This document shows positions 32,514 to 41,274 of a stretch of 64,000 bases of DNA, piece after piece (position 1 is the first letter of the stretch; each line of letters opens with the position of its first letter). The stretch is from Hyphomonas beringensis (lineage in GTDB: Bacteria > Pseudomonadota > Alphaproteobacteria > Caulobacterales > Hyphomonadaceae). Position numbers and translations under genes: made by a program. The stretch is taken from the NCBI RefSeq assembly GCF_000682755.1, contig NZ_AWFF01000031.1, positions 1-64,000 of the forward strand. The letters are read 5' to 3'. The notes under the pieces were generated by a model, which was not told the origin of the DNA, ran no database searches, and worked only from the letters and a program-made list of their open reading frames with translations.

Positions 32514-33596
32514 TTATGGCAGCAGTTCCAGAGCGCCATTATCCCGTGCCTGGGCCGCGTGACGACGCAACATGGTCAGGAACATCTCGTCTCCACGCTC
32601 GGTCTGTTTGACCAACATCGCCGCGCCAAATGCCACCGACATGCCGTAAAAACTAAACCACCGGTAGTGGCGATAGAGGTCCTCAAACGCATAATCGGTG
32701 ACGCCCTGATCCTGCAGGCAGGCATGATAATAACGCAGCAAGGCTTGCTCGTGCTTCGGCCGGTCGTCACGCGTCAGACCCGCGCCGATGAAATAGGCGA
32801 CATCCCCGGCCGGGGCGCCCTTGCCTGCCGTCTGCCAGTCCACAATCGCCAGCGGCCTGGGCGCGCTGCCCTTGCCAAACAGCATATTGTCCAGGCGGAA
32901 ATCATTATGGGTCAGCGCGTGCGGGCCTTCATACCCATCACTCCAGGCCGGCAGTGCAGCGGCATAGGCATCGCCGACTTCTATATCTTCGGCGCTGAGC
33001 CGTTCTCCATAGCGATCCTTGAACCCGTACCACAGTCCGACAACCTGCTCTGGCGACAAGGCAGGCGGCGGCGCCAGATCGCTACCTTGTAGCCAGGCAT
33101 AAGTATCTAGCGCGGGATCATTCCAGTGCGCCGCGTGCAGCACCGCCGCAGACGCGAGCGCCTTTTCGGCCTCTTCCACAGTGCAGCCGCGCAACTGATC
33201 GCCTTGCTCTGACGGGGCCATGTCTTCCATGATCAGGGCGAACCGGTTCGTCTCCGGCTCGTAATCTGTGTAGAAAGCCTTCGGCGTGATGATTCCCGCC
33301 ACTTTCGGAAAGGTGCGATAGAAGTGCACTTCCCGCTCATAATGGCCGAGCAGTTTCGCCGTCATCAGGCTGGCCTCACTGCCGGAGGGGAATTTGCCGA
33401 CCAGAGTGTCCGGCGCGTTCGATCCCTTGCGATTATAATCAAACACAAAGCGGACATTCTCGCCGATCTGGCCTGTGCCGATGGATTTCGCAGTGAGGTC
33501 CTTTACTTCCGCATCAATGCCAATTTCTTCGAATAGCGCATTAAACCAGCCCGCTCCCAGGGTGAGCGGGTCTGCATCGAGGCCAGGTCGGCTCAT
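32514..33596 (-). CDS. Aminoglycoside phosphotransferase-fold / ecdysteroid kinase-like protein
   Basis: A 360-residue kinase-fold protein of the APH/EcKinase-like (DUF1679) group. The N-lobe has SIGTGQIGENVRFVF (nucleotide loop) and DTLVGKFPS with the ATP-binding lysine; ALIMEDMAP is the hinge; the catalytic loop is THNDFRLDNMLFG (Brenner-type HxDxxxxN) and the metal-binding aspartate is in AIVDWQTAGKG. The substrate is unknown; bacterial relatives sit in steroid and terpenoid degradation clusters or act on small hydroxylated molecules. It is followed by a TetR/COQ9-like gene on the same strand, about 20 bp upstream. Confidence 0.86.
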   Translation of the reverse strand: MSRPGLDADPLTLGAGWFNALFEEIGIDAEVKDLTAKSIGTGQIGENVRFVFDYNRKGSNAPDTLVGKFPSGSEASLMTAKLLGHYEREVHFYRTFPKVAGIITPKAFYTDYEPETNRFALIMEDMAPSEQGDQLRGCTVEEAEKALASAAVLHAAHWNDPALDTYAWLQGSDLAPPPALSPEQVVGLWYGFKDRYGERLSAEDIEVGDAYAAALPAWSDGYEGPHALTHNDFRLDNMLFGKGSAPRPLAIVDWQTAGKGAPAGDVAYFIGAGLTRDDRPKHEQALLRYYHACLQDQGVTDYAFEDLYRHYRWFSFYGMSVAFGAAMLVKQTERGDEMFLTMLRRHAAQARDNGALELLP

Positions 33597-33616
33597 TCAT
33601 TTTCCTCCACTTATAT

Positions 33617-34273
33617 CTAATCATCGGCAGGATTTTCCTGCTCTTTATCTTGTTGTGTATCTGTCTCTTCCGCCTCTTCCGCGCGGCGGCTGCGGCCCCA
33701 GCCGGTTACGCGCTGGAATTGCTGCATGCGGTCTTCTGCGTCCCGCAAGCCCCGGTCGAGCGCGGCCATGGTCAGGGCGAAATCTCCGCTGGTTTCCTTG
33801 CGCCAGGCCCGCTCTGCCTTGCCGATGACATAGGCGATGCCGACGGCCTTGAGAGGCACAGGCGCGCCGGACCGGCTGTCGAGCCCCGCAGAGACGAGCG
33901 CCCAGTCCGCCGAGCGCTTGCGCGCTGCCGCCAGTTTCAAAAGCAGGGACGGCATACGGTCGCGATACTTCATCAGCGACGTCAGACCGGCGCGATGGTC
34001 TTCCATCGCTTCAAAGCGCAACATGATGACATCAAACAGGCGCTCACTCGGTGTCTCGTCATGCGAGACGCCCTCTTCCGACATGAATCCATCGAAATAG
34101 GCATCGGCATGGGCGGCCAGCTCATCTTTCCCGGCAACGCCATGAAAGTCTGACAGGCTGAGGCCTGCTGCATCTGCAATGTCTGAAAGGGTCAGGTCAG
34201 CCCAGGCGGTTTCGGCGGCCAGCTCCAATGCAGCGAGCAGGCCCTTTTCAAGTATGCCTGCCGTATCACTCAT
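33617..34273 (-). CDS. TetR/COQ9-like protein
   Basis: A 218-residue protein with a TetR-like N-terminal helix-turn-helix (TLSDIADAAGLSLSDFHGVAGKDELAAHADAYFDGFM) and a helical ligand domain (ERLFDVIMLRFEAMEDHRAGLTSLMKYRDRMP, AWRKETSGDFALTMAALDRGLRDAEDRM). The wording of the second domain is close to alphaproteobacterial COQ9-family proteins, which bind lipids in ubiquinone synthesis, so either a regulator or a lipid-binding COQ9 relative is possible. The C-terminal 25 residues are charged and probably disordered (EEAEETDTQQDKEQENPADD). It lies between proC and the phosphotransferase, all on the minus strand. Confidence 0.7.
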   Translation of the reverse strand: MSDTAGILEKGLLAALELAAETAWADLTLSDIADAAGLSLSDFHGVAGKDELAAHADAYFDGFMSEEGVSHDETPSERLFDVIMLRFEAMEDHRAGLTSLMKYRDRMPSLLLKLAAARKRSADWALVSAGLDSRSGAPVPLKAVGIAYVIGKAERAWRKETSGDFALTMAALDRGLRDAEDRMQQFQRVTGWGRSRRAEEAEETDTQQDKEQENPADD

Positions 34274-34284
34274 CGCTGGGTCCT

Positions 34285-35094
34285 CTAATCCATGTCTCTG
34301 GACAGCTCCCGGTCGCGGGTTATGGCGGCCCGGAGTGCCTTGCGCATCAACAGAGGCATCCCACCGTCATCCATGAGGATGTCAAGAGCTGCCTGTGTGA
34401 TGCCGCCGGGTGAAGTGACCGCTTTTCTCAACGCCCCTGGCGTTTCATCCGATGCGGCCATCAGGGCCGCGGAGCCTGTGACAGTATCCACCGCCAACCG
34501 CAAGGCCATCTCGCGCGGCACGCCTTCGGCCTCTGCCGCTTCTGCCATCACTTCAGCCAGCAGGAAGACATAGGCCGGGCCGCAGCCGGAAATACCGGTC
34601 GCAGTGATCAGCATCTTCTCGTCCATAGGGCCTTCCACACGGCCGAGCGGTTTCAGGAGGCGCTGAGCGGATCCAATATCGGTGTTGGTGACAGACGGCG
34701 CAGGCGCCATAAGCGCGACGCCCTTACCGATCGCGCCTGGCGTATTGGGCATGACGCGAATGATGCGCGGCGTTTCCAGCCTGTCCGCCAATTGGCCCAG
34801 CCTCAGCCCGCCCATAACGGAGATGACCAGTGTTTTCGGGCCGATCCAGGCCTTTACACTTTCCAGAACTCGCGGAAAGACCTGCGGTTTGACACACAGA
34901 ACGACAATGCCAGCGGGCGACGGATCAGGGTTCAGAACCACTTTTCCGGCATCAGCCCAGCCCTGAACCAATTCTGAGGGCGCAGGATCAACAATCGATA
35001 AATCAGGAGAGGCCTTGCCGGACAGCCAGCCTGTCGCCAGCGCCGATCCCATTCTCCCGGCCCCAATCAGGACAATCGATTTTGCGCTGCTCAT
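34285..35094 (-). CDS. proC: Pyrroline-5-carboxylate reductase
   Basis: A 269-residue NAD(P)H-dependent enzyme that completes proline synthesis. The Rossmann motif IGAGRMGSALATGWL is at the N terminus; VLCVKPQVFPRVL, SVMGGLRLGQLADRL, RVMPNTPGAIGKG and the C-terminal signature SPGGITQAALDILMDDGGM, preceded by TGISGCGPAYVFLLAEVMAEAA, are all family hallmarks. Length is normal. It is downstream of a YbjN gene (22-bp gap) and upstream of the TetR/COQ9-like gene (11 bp), so these form a minus-strand operon. Confidence 0.96.
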   Translation of the reverse strand: MSSAKSIVLIGAGRMGSALATGWLSGKASPDLSIVDPAPSELVQGWADAGKVVLNPDPSPAGIVVLCVKPQVFPRVLESVKAWIGPKTLVISVMGGLRLGQLADRLETPRIIRVMPNTPGAIGKGVALMAPAPSVTNTDIGSAQRLLKPLGRVEGPMDEKMLITATGISGCGPAYVFLLAEVMAEAAEAEGVPREMALRLAVDTVTGSAALMAASDETPGALRKAVTSPGGITQAALDILMDDGGMPLLMRKALRAAITRDRELSRDMD

Positions 35095-35116
35095 CTTTTA
35101 CAGGTTTTCCAAGGCC

Positions 35117-35620
35117 TCAGGCTTCGCCATGCGTTTCAAACATGACCGCATCAATGGATTCACGGGGCGATTTGCCCGCCCAGATCAGGAAGTTGAACGC
35201 TGGCACAAAGCGGTCCACCGCGCTGACCGAAGCCGCGACAGCAGAGCGAATCTCGCCCAGAGATACCTCATCCCGGTCTGTCATCGGGAAAGTATAGCGG
35301 AAAATCACCACGCCTTCATCGGCCCAATAGTCAAAATGACCCAACCACAGGCGTTCATTCGCCATAATGATCAGCTCTGACAGCTGCGCACGCTTGGCGG
35401 CGACCGGCTTGATGTCCAGCGTTACGGAAAAATGGATGGCTGCGGGTTCAGGGCGGAACGCGAACAAGGCGCCCATGTCGCCCCAGCGGGTTTCCGCGAC
35501 AGCCTGAATGGTCGATTCTTCATCGCGCTCATGCTGCCAGCCAGCGATTTCGAGGGCTTCCTCAACACGGTCCAGTGGATCTGCCGCAGCAAACTCATCG
35601 CGTGAAAGATCAAGGCTCAT
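35117..35620 (-). CDS. YbjN domain-containing protein
   Basis: A 167-residue YbjN (type III secretion chaperone-like fold) protein, as commonly found directly upstream of proC in alphaproteobacteria. Features: DPLDRVEEALEIAGWQHERDE, TRWGDMGALFAFRPEPAAIHFSVTLDI, ELIIMANERLWLGHFDYWADEGVVIFRYTFPM, and the end SAVDRFVPAFNFLIWAGKSPRESIDAVMFET. The function is unclear; it has been described as a putative sensory transduction regulator. Confidence 0.85.
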   Translation of the reverse strand: MSLDLSRDEFAAADPLDRVEEALEIAGWQHERDEESTIQAVAETRWGDMGALFAFRPEPAAIHFSVTLDIKPVAAKRAQLSELIIMANERLWLGHFDYWADEGVVIFRYTFPMTDRDEVSLGEIRSAVAASVSAVDRFVPAFNFLIWAGKSPRESIDAVMFETHGEA

Positions 35621-35752
35621 GAAAGTCTCCCCTTCTTTCAGAGTTCATGGGTGCGCGGATTCGCGCCACATGGCCAATGCCTGTTCAAGCGTGGGTAACG
35701 CTTCGCGTCCAGTACGATTAACAGGCAGGCAAGGTTAGCCTGCAGTAAAGGC

Positions 35753-36004
35753 TTAATCCGAAGTCACCTTCGCCTCGAGCTCTTCAAGGCGCTTTTCCAG
35801 TGTTTCGACCCGCTCCAGAGCCGTGACTGCGAGGGCCTTCAGGGCCTCGACCTCATCCCGGCCAGCCAGGTCCATATCCGCGATCATGGCCTTCACACGG
35901 CCTTGTGCGGCGGTCTTCGCCTCTTCGCCTGCAGCCCGCGCTGCGCCCATCGCTCCGGTCATCAGACCTGCAATGTCATCAAGCAGTGGATTTGTTGCGG
36001 CCAT
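35753..36004 (-). CDS. ubiK: UbiK/BMFP family accessory factor
   Basis: An 83-residue protein: a helical segment NPLLDDIAGLMTGAMGAARAAGEEAKTA, a linker, and a C-terminal coiled coil ALERVETLEKRLEELEAKV. This is the brucella-membrane-fusogenic-protein (BMFP)/UbiK family, which aids ubiquinone biosynthesis as a trimeric, lipid-binding helper for UbiJ-type proteins. A clear AGGAG 8 nt before the ATG at 36004 rejects a much longer reading frame through this region. It is divergent from lgt. Confidence 0.88.
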   Translation of the reverse strand: MAATNPLLDDIAGLMTGAMGAARAAGEEAKTAAQGRVKAMIADMDLAGRDEVEALKALAVTALERVETLEKRLEELEAKVTSD

Positions 36005-36085
36005 GAGGCTACTCCTTCGCGGGGTCGGGCGGACAGGTTCACTCCTAACAGATAGGCCCGGGGCAAGACAGGGAAAAGACGCCGC

Positions 36086-37042
36086 ATGCTGGATATGATG
36101 AGTTTTGCTGCAATGGTGATGCCTGCAGCCGCGCTGACCTTTCCTGATGTCAGCCCGGCGATCTTCTCGATTGATCTCGGTTTCCTCGGGCTCGGAGAGT
36201 TTCATCTGCGCTGGTACGCGCTTGGCTATATGGCCGGAATTGGCCTCGCCTGGTGGTATGCCAGCGCAATGCTGAAGCGCCCTGCCCTGTTTGGGGGCAC
36301 CGCGCCGCTGACCAAGGACCAGCTCGATGACATCATGTTCTGGATCATTGTCGGCATCATTCTCGGCGGACGCTTCGGCTATGTCCTCTTCTATATGGTG
36401 CCCTATCAGTTTGACGTGATCGCGAATGACCCGCTGACCATCTTCAAGATCTGGGATGGCGGCATGGCCTTCCATGGCGGCATTCTGGGCGTCACGATTG
36501 CACTCTGCCTGTTTGCCTACATCAAGAAGGTATCCCTCTATTCCATCGGAGACATTGCGGGCGTCGTCGCACCGATCGGCATCGGCCTCGTCCGCCTTGC
36601 TAATTTCGTTAATGCAGAGCTTTACGGCCGCCATACGGACGCCCCTATCGGCATGGTCTTCCCGGAGGGATATGTGCCCGGCTCTACCCCGCCTGCCTAT
36701 AATTGGGCGACGGGTGAATGGGTCTATTCGGGACTCGAAATGGCGCGCCACCCCAGTCAGCTCTATGAGAGCGCACTGGAAGGCTGGGTTCCCCTGATTG
36801 TGCTCTCTATCCTGATCTGGCGTTTTGGCGCGCTGAAGCGTCCCGGCCTCATCGCCGGCCTGTTCCTGTTGATGTATGCAACGGCCCGCACACTGATTGA
36901 GAATTTCCGCATGCCCGACAGCTTTGTCGAGGGCCTGCCGGACTGGATCACGATGGGGCAGCTGCTCTCCATCCCGATGTGGATCGGCGGCATCTGGCTG
37001 GTCTGGAACGCGCTTAAGAAGCCCGCTGCCAAAGCAAACTGA
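36086..37042 (+). CDS. lgt: Prolipoprotein diacylglyceryl transferase
   Basis: A 318-residue inner-membrane enzyme with about seven helices that transfers diacylglycerol from phosphatidylglycerol to the lipobox cysteine of prolipoproteins. The catalytic neighbourhood FHLRWYALGYMAGI, GGRFGYVLFYM, WDGGMAFHGGILGV and the Lgt signature (RLANFVNAELYGR, close to GRxxNFxNxELxGR) are present, as are HPSQLYESALEG and RPGLIAGLFLLMYATARTLIENFR. Length is normal. The 3' end overlaps the next start (TGATGG), so the methyltransferase is coupled to it. Its presence matches the several lipoprotein genes in this window. Confidence 0.95.
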   Translation: MLDMMSFAAMVMPAAALTFPDVSPAIFSIDLGFLGLGEFHLRWYALGYMAGIGLAWWYASAMLKRPALFGGTAPLTKDQLDDIMFWIIVGIILGGRFGYVLFYMVPYQFDVIANDPLTIFKIWDGGMAFHGGILGVTIALCLFAYIKKVSLYSIGDIAGVVAPIGIGLVRLANFVNAELYGRHTDAPIGMVFPEGYVPGSTPPAYNWATGEWVYSGLEMARHPSQLYESALEGWVPLIVLSILIWRFGALKRPGLIAGLFLLMYATARTLIENFRMPDSFVEGLPDWITMGQLLSIPMWIGGIWLVWNALKKPAAKAN

Positions 37043-38097
37043 TGGCTGACATGACCCTCAAGGAACGCATCATCCGCCTGATCGAGACGGACGGGCCGAT
37101 CCCGGTTTCGACCTATATGCAGCTGGCCCTGCACGATTCTACGCAAGGCTATTACGCCACACGCCCGGGCCTTGGCACGGATTTCATCACCGCCCCGGAA
37201 GTCAGCCAGATCTTCGGGGAATTGCTTGGCCTGTGGGTTGTGCATGAGTGGAAGGCGCTGGGCGAGCCCGACACTTTCCAGCTGGTCGAAATCGGCCCTG
37301 GCCGCGGCACGCTGATGGCCGATGCGCTGCGGCTGGCCTATGTCGCGGGCGGCCGCAAATTTGCCGACGCCGCCCAGTTAGGGCTGGTGGAGCCGAGCCC
37401 GGAGCTGCGCAAGGTCCAGGCCGAGCGCCTGACAGATTATGACCCTGCCTTTGCGGGTACGATGGCCGAAGTGCCCGCCGAGCCGATGATCCTCATCGCG
37501 AACGAATATCTCGACTGCCTGCCCGCGAGGCAATTCCGCAAGGATGGCGAAAGCTGGCGCGAATGCGTGATCGGCCTCGACAGTGACGGAAACCTCGCCT
37601 TTGGCCTTGCGGCAGATGAGGCCCGCGCCCCTGAAGGCAACGCGGCATCTGCGCAATGTGTTGAGGTGCAGACCGGCTTTGACCTGCTGGTGGCAGACCT
37701 TGTCACCCGCGCTGATCCATTCCGCGCGCTGTTCATCGATTATGGCCCGGCCGATGCCACGCCAGGCGACAGCCTCCGCGCCTTCAAACTTGGCGAGCAG
37801 GTCTCCCCACTGGCCTTCCCCGGAGAGTCCGATCTGACCGTGGATGTGGACTTTGGCCGCCTGAAACGCCTGGCAACCAAGATCGGCCTCGATGTGACCG
37901 GCCCGACTCCGCAAGGCATGTTCCTGATGGGCCTCGGCGCGCAGGCCCGCCTGAACCAGCTGGTCGAGGCAAATCCCGATCATGCCGAGGCGATCTACAA
38001 CAACGCCCAGCGCCTGATTGACCCCAAAGACATGGGCAGCCGCTTCAAGGCCATCTGCCTCTCCAGCAAAGGCCTCTCGGCCCCTGCCGGATTCTAG
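37042..38097 (+). CDS. SAM-dependent methyltransferase, MidA/NDUFAF7 (DUF185) family
   Basis: A 351-residue methyltransferase resembling mitochondrial NDUFAF7/MidA, which methylates an arginine of complex I. Family markers: GPIPVSTYMQLALHDSTQGYYATRPGLGTDFITAPEVSQIFGE, the SAM-binding VEIGPGRGTLMADAL, ANEYLDCLPARQF, FIDYGPA and VDVDFGRL. It overlaps the lgt stop by one base, the lgt-midA order being common in alphaproteobacteria; the often following pgeF (laccase) gene is absent, with a peptidase instead. The substrate here is inferred from the family. Confidence 0.9.
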   Translation: MADMTLKERIIRLIETDGPIPVSTYMQLALHDSTQGYYATRPGLGTDFITAPEVSQIFGELLGLWVVHEWKALGEPDTFQLVEIGPGRGTLMADALRLAYVAGGRKFADAAQLGLVEPSPELRKVQAERLTDYDPAFAGTMAEVPAEPMILIANEYLDCLPARQFRKDGESWRECVIGLDSDGNLAFGLAADEARAPEGNAASAQCVEVQTGFDLLVADLVTRADPFRALFIDYGPADATPGDSLRAFKLGEQVSPLAFPGESDLTVDVDFGRLKRLATKIGLDVTGPTPQGMFLMGLGAQARLNQLVEANPDHAEAIYNNAQRLIDPKDMGSRFKAICLSSKGLSAPAGF

Positions 38098-38129
38098 AAA
38101 AAGACTGGGAAACCCGTCTAGGGCGCCCC

Positions 38130-40085
38130 TTATTGACCCATATGCTGGTCAACAAAATCGGCCATGGCTTGCAGGGTCGCAAGACGCGTCTCACCGGATG
38201 ACAACCAGTGATCTTCGCCCTTCAGTTCAATAAAGGTGACGTCCTTACCGGCACTTTTCAAAGCATCCTCCATGATGCGGCTCTGCCGGATAGGCACCAC
38301 CGTATCATCGCGGCCATGGATCAGTAGAACTGGTGCCTGAAAGGCCGCAGCTGACGTAGCCGGCGAAATGGCATCAAGGTCCACATCTTCCGAATCTGGA
38401 TCTCCCATCTGGGTTTTCCAGTAATCAACGACCCAATGGTCACCCCCAGCATCCTTGACTTCCTGCCTCAGCATTGCTGGCAGATCTGAAACCCCAGCAA
38501 TCGAGATCACGCATTTGTAGAGGTCCGGCGTATAGGCCCCGCCTGCGAGAGCCGAATACCCACCATAACTGGCGCCCGCGATGCAAACACGCTCTGGGTC
38601 AGCCTTTCCTTCGTTGATCAGAATCTTGACGCCGTCAGTTACGTCATCCTGCATGGCTTTGCCCCACTGGCCGTAACCAGCAGTCGTGTGCGCCTGGCCG
38701 TAACCCGTGGAGCCACGGAAGTTTGGTTGAAGGACCAGATACCCCCTATTGGCAAAGTACTGCGCCATCCAGTCAAAACCGACATAATCATACGCGGCTG
38801 GCCCACCATGCGGAATAACGACAAGAGGCGCATTCTGTGTCGTTTCAAACGTCTTTCCAGCAGGAAGTGTCAGAATGCTTGGAATCATCAAGCCGTCACG
38901 AGCCGGGTAATTGATCGCCATGATCTCACCAATAGATTCTTTGGGGATGTCAGTACGCTGATCGAGGATACGTGTCAGGCCGCCCGTTGCCCTGTCTTCC
39001 AGAATATAGCTGCCAGTCGTATCACTGCCATTGAACAGATACAGAATTTTTGACCAGTCAGACGTCCAGTCAACAATCCGGATCGAGGATGCGGGAAAAG
39101 CCGCCAATAGGCTTTGCACACTCTGGTCGATCTCCGGATCAAAAAATTTGTAGGATGGCAAGGCACCTGAGTAACGCACGCCCACGACGAACCCATTTCC
39201 GTCTGTCAGCGTACCGTCAATATCCATCCCCTCTCTTCCGAGACCGAGTGATGTAATTTCACCTGAAAAACTCAGTTCATACAGCTCATCAAAGCCCGCA
39301 TCTTCGTTAGCCCCTTGTGACTTTACAAACAGAAGTCCGGACTTGTCTGACTTTACCCCTCGCAGAGAAATAGGAACCTGAGGTGCCTCGACCTCATAAA
39401 GCACTTCCTCCTTGCCATTTGCCCATGTGGTGATGCGATAGATATTCTTCCGGTTGTCATATTCTTCCCTGGCCAGAACCGTCCCGTCAGTATCTACATA
39501 GAAATTGATCGTATTGCTTGTCCCCTGCCATGCACGGCGCCCACGGCCATTGTCGAGATTTGCGCGCAGAAGCGTGTATTCAGGATCACGCGTCCCCATC
39601 CACGCCGCCATGAAGATGGTATTTTTGTTCTTTGCATCCCAGCCGATAATATGGCTTAGGCCACTTTGCGCGGGGTGAAGGCCTTTAGTCTCCCGCAATA
39701 GCGGCCGGTAATTACCCGTCTGCAAATTGTAGGAATAGGCCTGATACTTTTCGAACTGCCCCGGAATGCCGACCACGCGTTCTGTGTCAGAAGCAACAAT
39801 GATCAGGTGCTCGTTATCCGCAAACCCCAGGCTACGCGTAGATAGGTCTGTCAGCTTGAGGCGATAGTTCAACTGCCCCGTTCGCGCATCATAGATCGTA
39901 ACCAGGTCCGCCCCATCGGCACGTGTAATAAAAGCGACCAGATTGCCATCCGGTGAAATGGACATGGACCGGATTGCCGGCAACTCTCCATACGCCTCGA
40001 TAGATGGCTGAGGAACCTCAGCACTGGCTGGCTGACACACAAACAAAAGCATAGTCGCGCAGAACGCGGCAAAGACTCTGAACAT
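38130..40085 (-). CDS. Secreted S9 family prolyl oligopeptidase-like hydrolase (copy 1)
   Basis: A 651-residue exported serine peptidase. Signal peptide about 1-22 (ends ASA), then a beta-propeller N-domain (PAIRSMSISPDGNLVAFITRADG...) and an alpha/beta-hydrolase domain. The nucleophile is in GASYGGYSALAGG, the aspartate in HGRDDTVVP and the histidine in KGEDHWLS. It probably cleaves small peptides in the periplasm (dipeptidyl or acylaminoacyl peptidase type). A closely similar 651-residue copy lies at 41275-43230. Convergent with the methyltransferase, 32 bp between stops. Confidence 0.9.
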   Translation of the reverse strand: MFRVFAAFCATMLLFVCQPASAEVPQPSIEAYGELPAIRSMSISPDGNLVAFITRADGADLVTIYDARTGQLNYRLKLTDLSTRSLGFADNEHLIIVASDTERVVGIPGQFEKYQAYSYNLQTGNYRPLLRETKGLHPAQSGLSHIIGWDAKNKNTIFMAAWMGTRDPEYTLLRANLDNGRGRRAWQGTSNTINFYVDTDGTVLAREEYDNRKNIYRITTWANGKEEVLYEVEAPQVPISLRGVKSDKSGLLFVKSQGANEDAGFDELYELSFSGEITSLGLGREGMDIDGTLTDGNGFVVGVRYSGALPSYKFFDPEIDQSVQSLLAAFPASSIRIVDWTSDWSKILYLFNGSDTTGSYILEDRATGGLTRILDQRTDIPKESIGEIMAINYPARDGLMIPSILTLPAGKTFETTQNAPLVVIPHGGPAAYDYVGFDWMAQYFANRGYLVLQPNFRGSTGYGQAHTTAGYGQWGKAMQDDVTDGVKILINEGKADPERVCIAGASYGGYSALAGGAYTPDLYKCVISIAGVSDLPAMLRQEVKDAGGDHWVVDYWKTQMGDPDSEDVDLDAISPATSAAAFQAPVLLIHGRDDTVVPIRQSRIMEDALKSAGKDVTFIELKGEDHWLSSGETRLATLQAMADFVDQHMGQ

Positions 40086-40278
40086 TCAAATACTCCCCTA
40101 AACCTCACAACGAAAAGCTAGTGGAGATAGAAAGACGAGGCAATCTTCTTGCTGATACTTCTCTCATCCCTTCCATGTCCGCATGCTTCCACCTCTTGGC
40201 ATGGACGACGCACACCCCATCTCTGTCAGTGTGACGTGGCCGCTAACAGGTCGCAAACGCCGATCAGGGAGCAGACAC

Positions 40279-41274
40279 TTGGCAAATCTTTCCATTCTGG
40301 AATTGGGGCGTGTGCGTGAAGGCTTTACGCGCACCGATGCACTGAACGATGCCCGTCGCCTGGCGCAGCAGGCAGAGAGTTTCGGCTACAAGCGGTTCTG
40401 GGTGGCAGAGCACCACAATATGCCCGCCGTCACGACCGCTGCCACATCGATTGTTATTTCCCATATCGCCGCCGGCACGAAAACGCTTCGCGTCGGCGCG
40501 GGCGGTATCATGCTGCCCAATCATGCGCCCTACATCATTGCCGAACAATTCGGAACGCTGGACGCGCTCTATCCTGGCCGGATCGATCTGGGCCTTGGGC
40601 GTGCGCCGGGGACAGACCAGACCACGCTGCGCGCCCTGCGCCGCGACCCGATGAGTGCAGACCGCTTCCCGCAGGATGTTCTGGAGCTGCAGGCCTATCT
40701 CGGCCCCGTCGAAGACGGCCAGCGAATTGAGGCCGTGCCCGGATCAAACTCAAATGTACCCATCTGGATCCTCGGCTCCAGCCTGTTTGGCGCGCAGATG
40801 GCCGCCGCCTATGGCTTCCCCTATGGCTTTGCCTCCCACTTCGCGCCGCAGGCACTGGATGACGCGCTGGCCGTCTATCGTCGCCAGTTCAAACCGTCAG
40901 AACAGCAGGCTAAGCCCTATGCTCTTATCGGGGTCAACATCATTGCGGCGGACACGGATGAAGAGGCGAAATATCTGGCGACCTCACAGCAGATGTCCTT
41001 CGCAAACCTGGCCCGCGGGCAGCGCAAACTGACCCAGCCGCCGATTGACGACATCAACACCTACTGGACGGAAGCAGAGAAACTGCGCGCCAGCCATATG
41101 CTGGCCGTCAGCATCATTGGCGGCCCGGACAAGGTGCGCACCGGCATCCAAAATCTGCTCGCCCGCACAGAGGCGGACGAGCTGATGGTTGTCTCCGACA
41201 TGTATGATGTCGACAAGCGTATCCGCTCATTCGAGATTATCGCCGACGTGATGAAGTCCGTAAACGGAACCTGA
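40279..41274 (+). CDS. LLM class flavin-dependent oxidoreductase
   Basis: A 331-residue luciferase-like monooxygenase of the MsnO8/YhbW group, a TIM-barrel FMN enzyme. Signatures are [70 protein letters not shown], and [30 protein letters not shown] prefer the TTG at 40279: AGGGAG lies 8 nt upstream and the protein then begins at the family start; the open frame from 40183 would add 32 unconserved residues. Substrate unknown. It is on the opposite strand between two S9 peptidase copies, and its TGA stop is in the TGATCA shared with the downstream peptidase stop. Confidence 0.88.
   Translation: MANLSILELGRVREGFTRTDALNDARRLAQQAESFGYKRFWVAEHHNMPAVTTAATSIVISHIAAGTKTLRVGAGGIMLPNHAPYIIAEQFGTLDALYPGRIDLGLGRAPGTDQTTLRALRRDPMSADRFPQDVLELQAYLGPVEDGQRIEAVPGSNSNVPIWILGSSLFGAQMAAAYGFPYGFASHFAPQALDDALAVYRRQFKPSEQQAKPYALIGVNIIAADTDEEAKYLATSQQMSFANLARGQRKLTQPPIDDINTYWTEAEKLRASHMLAVSIIGGPDKVRTGIQNLLARTEADELMVVSDMYDVDKRIRSFEIIADVMKSVNGT

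Noticed and set aside
35753-36751. A 332-codon frame reading through ubiK and lgt antisense
   Set aside because: The true start is the ATG at 36004 with AGGAG; the rest is antisense to lgt.
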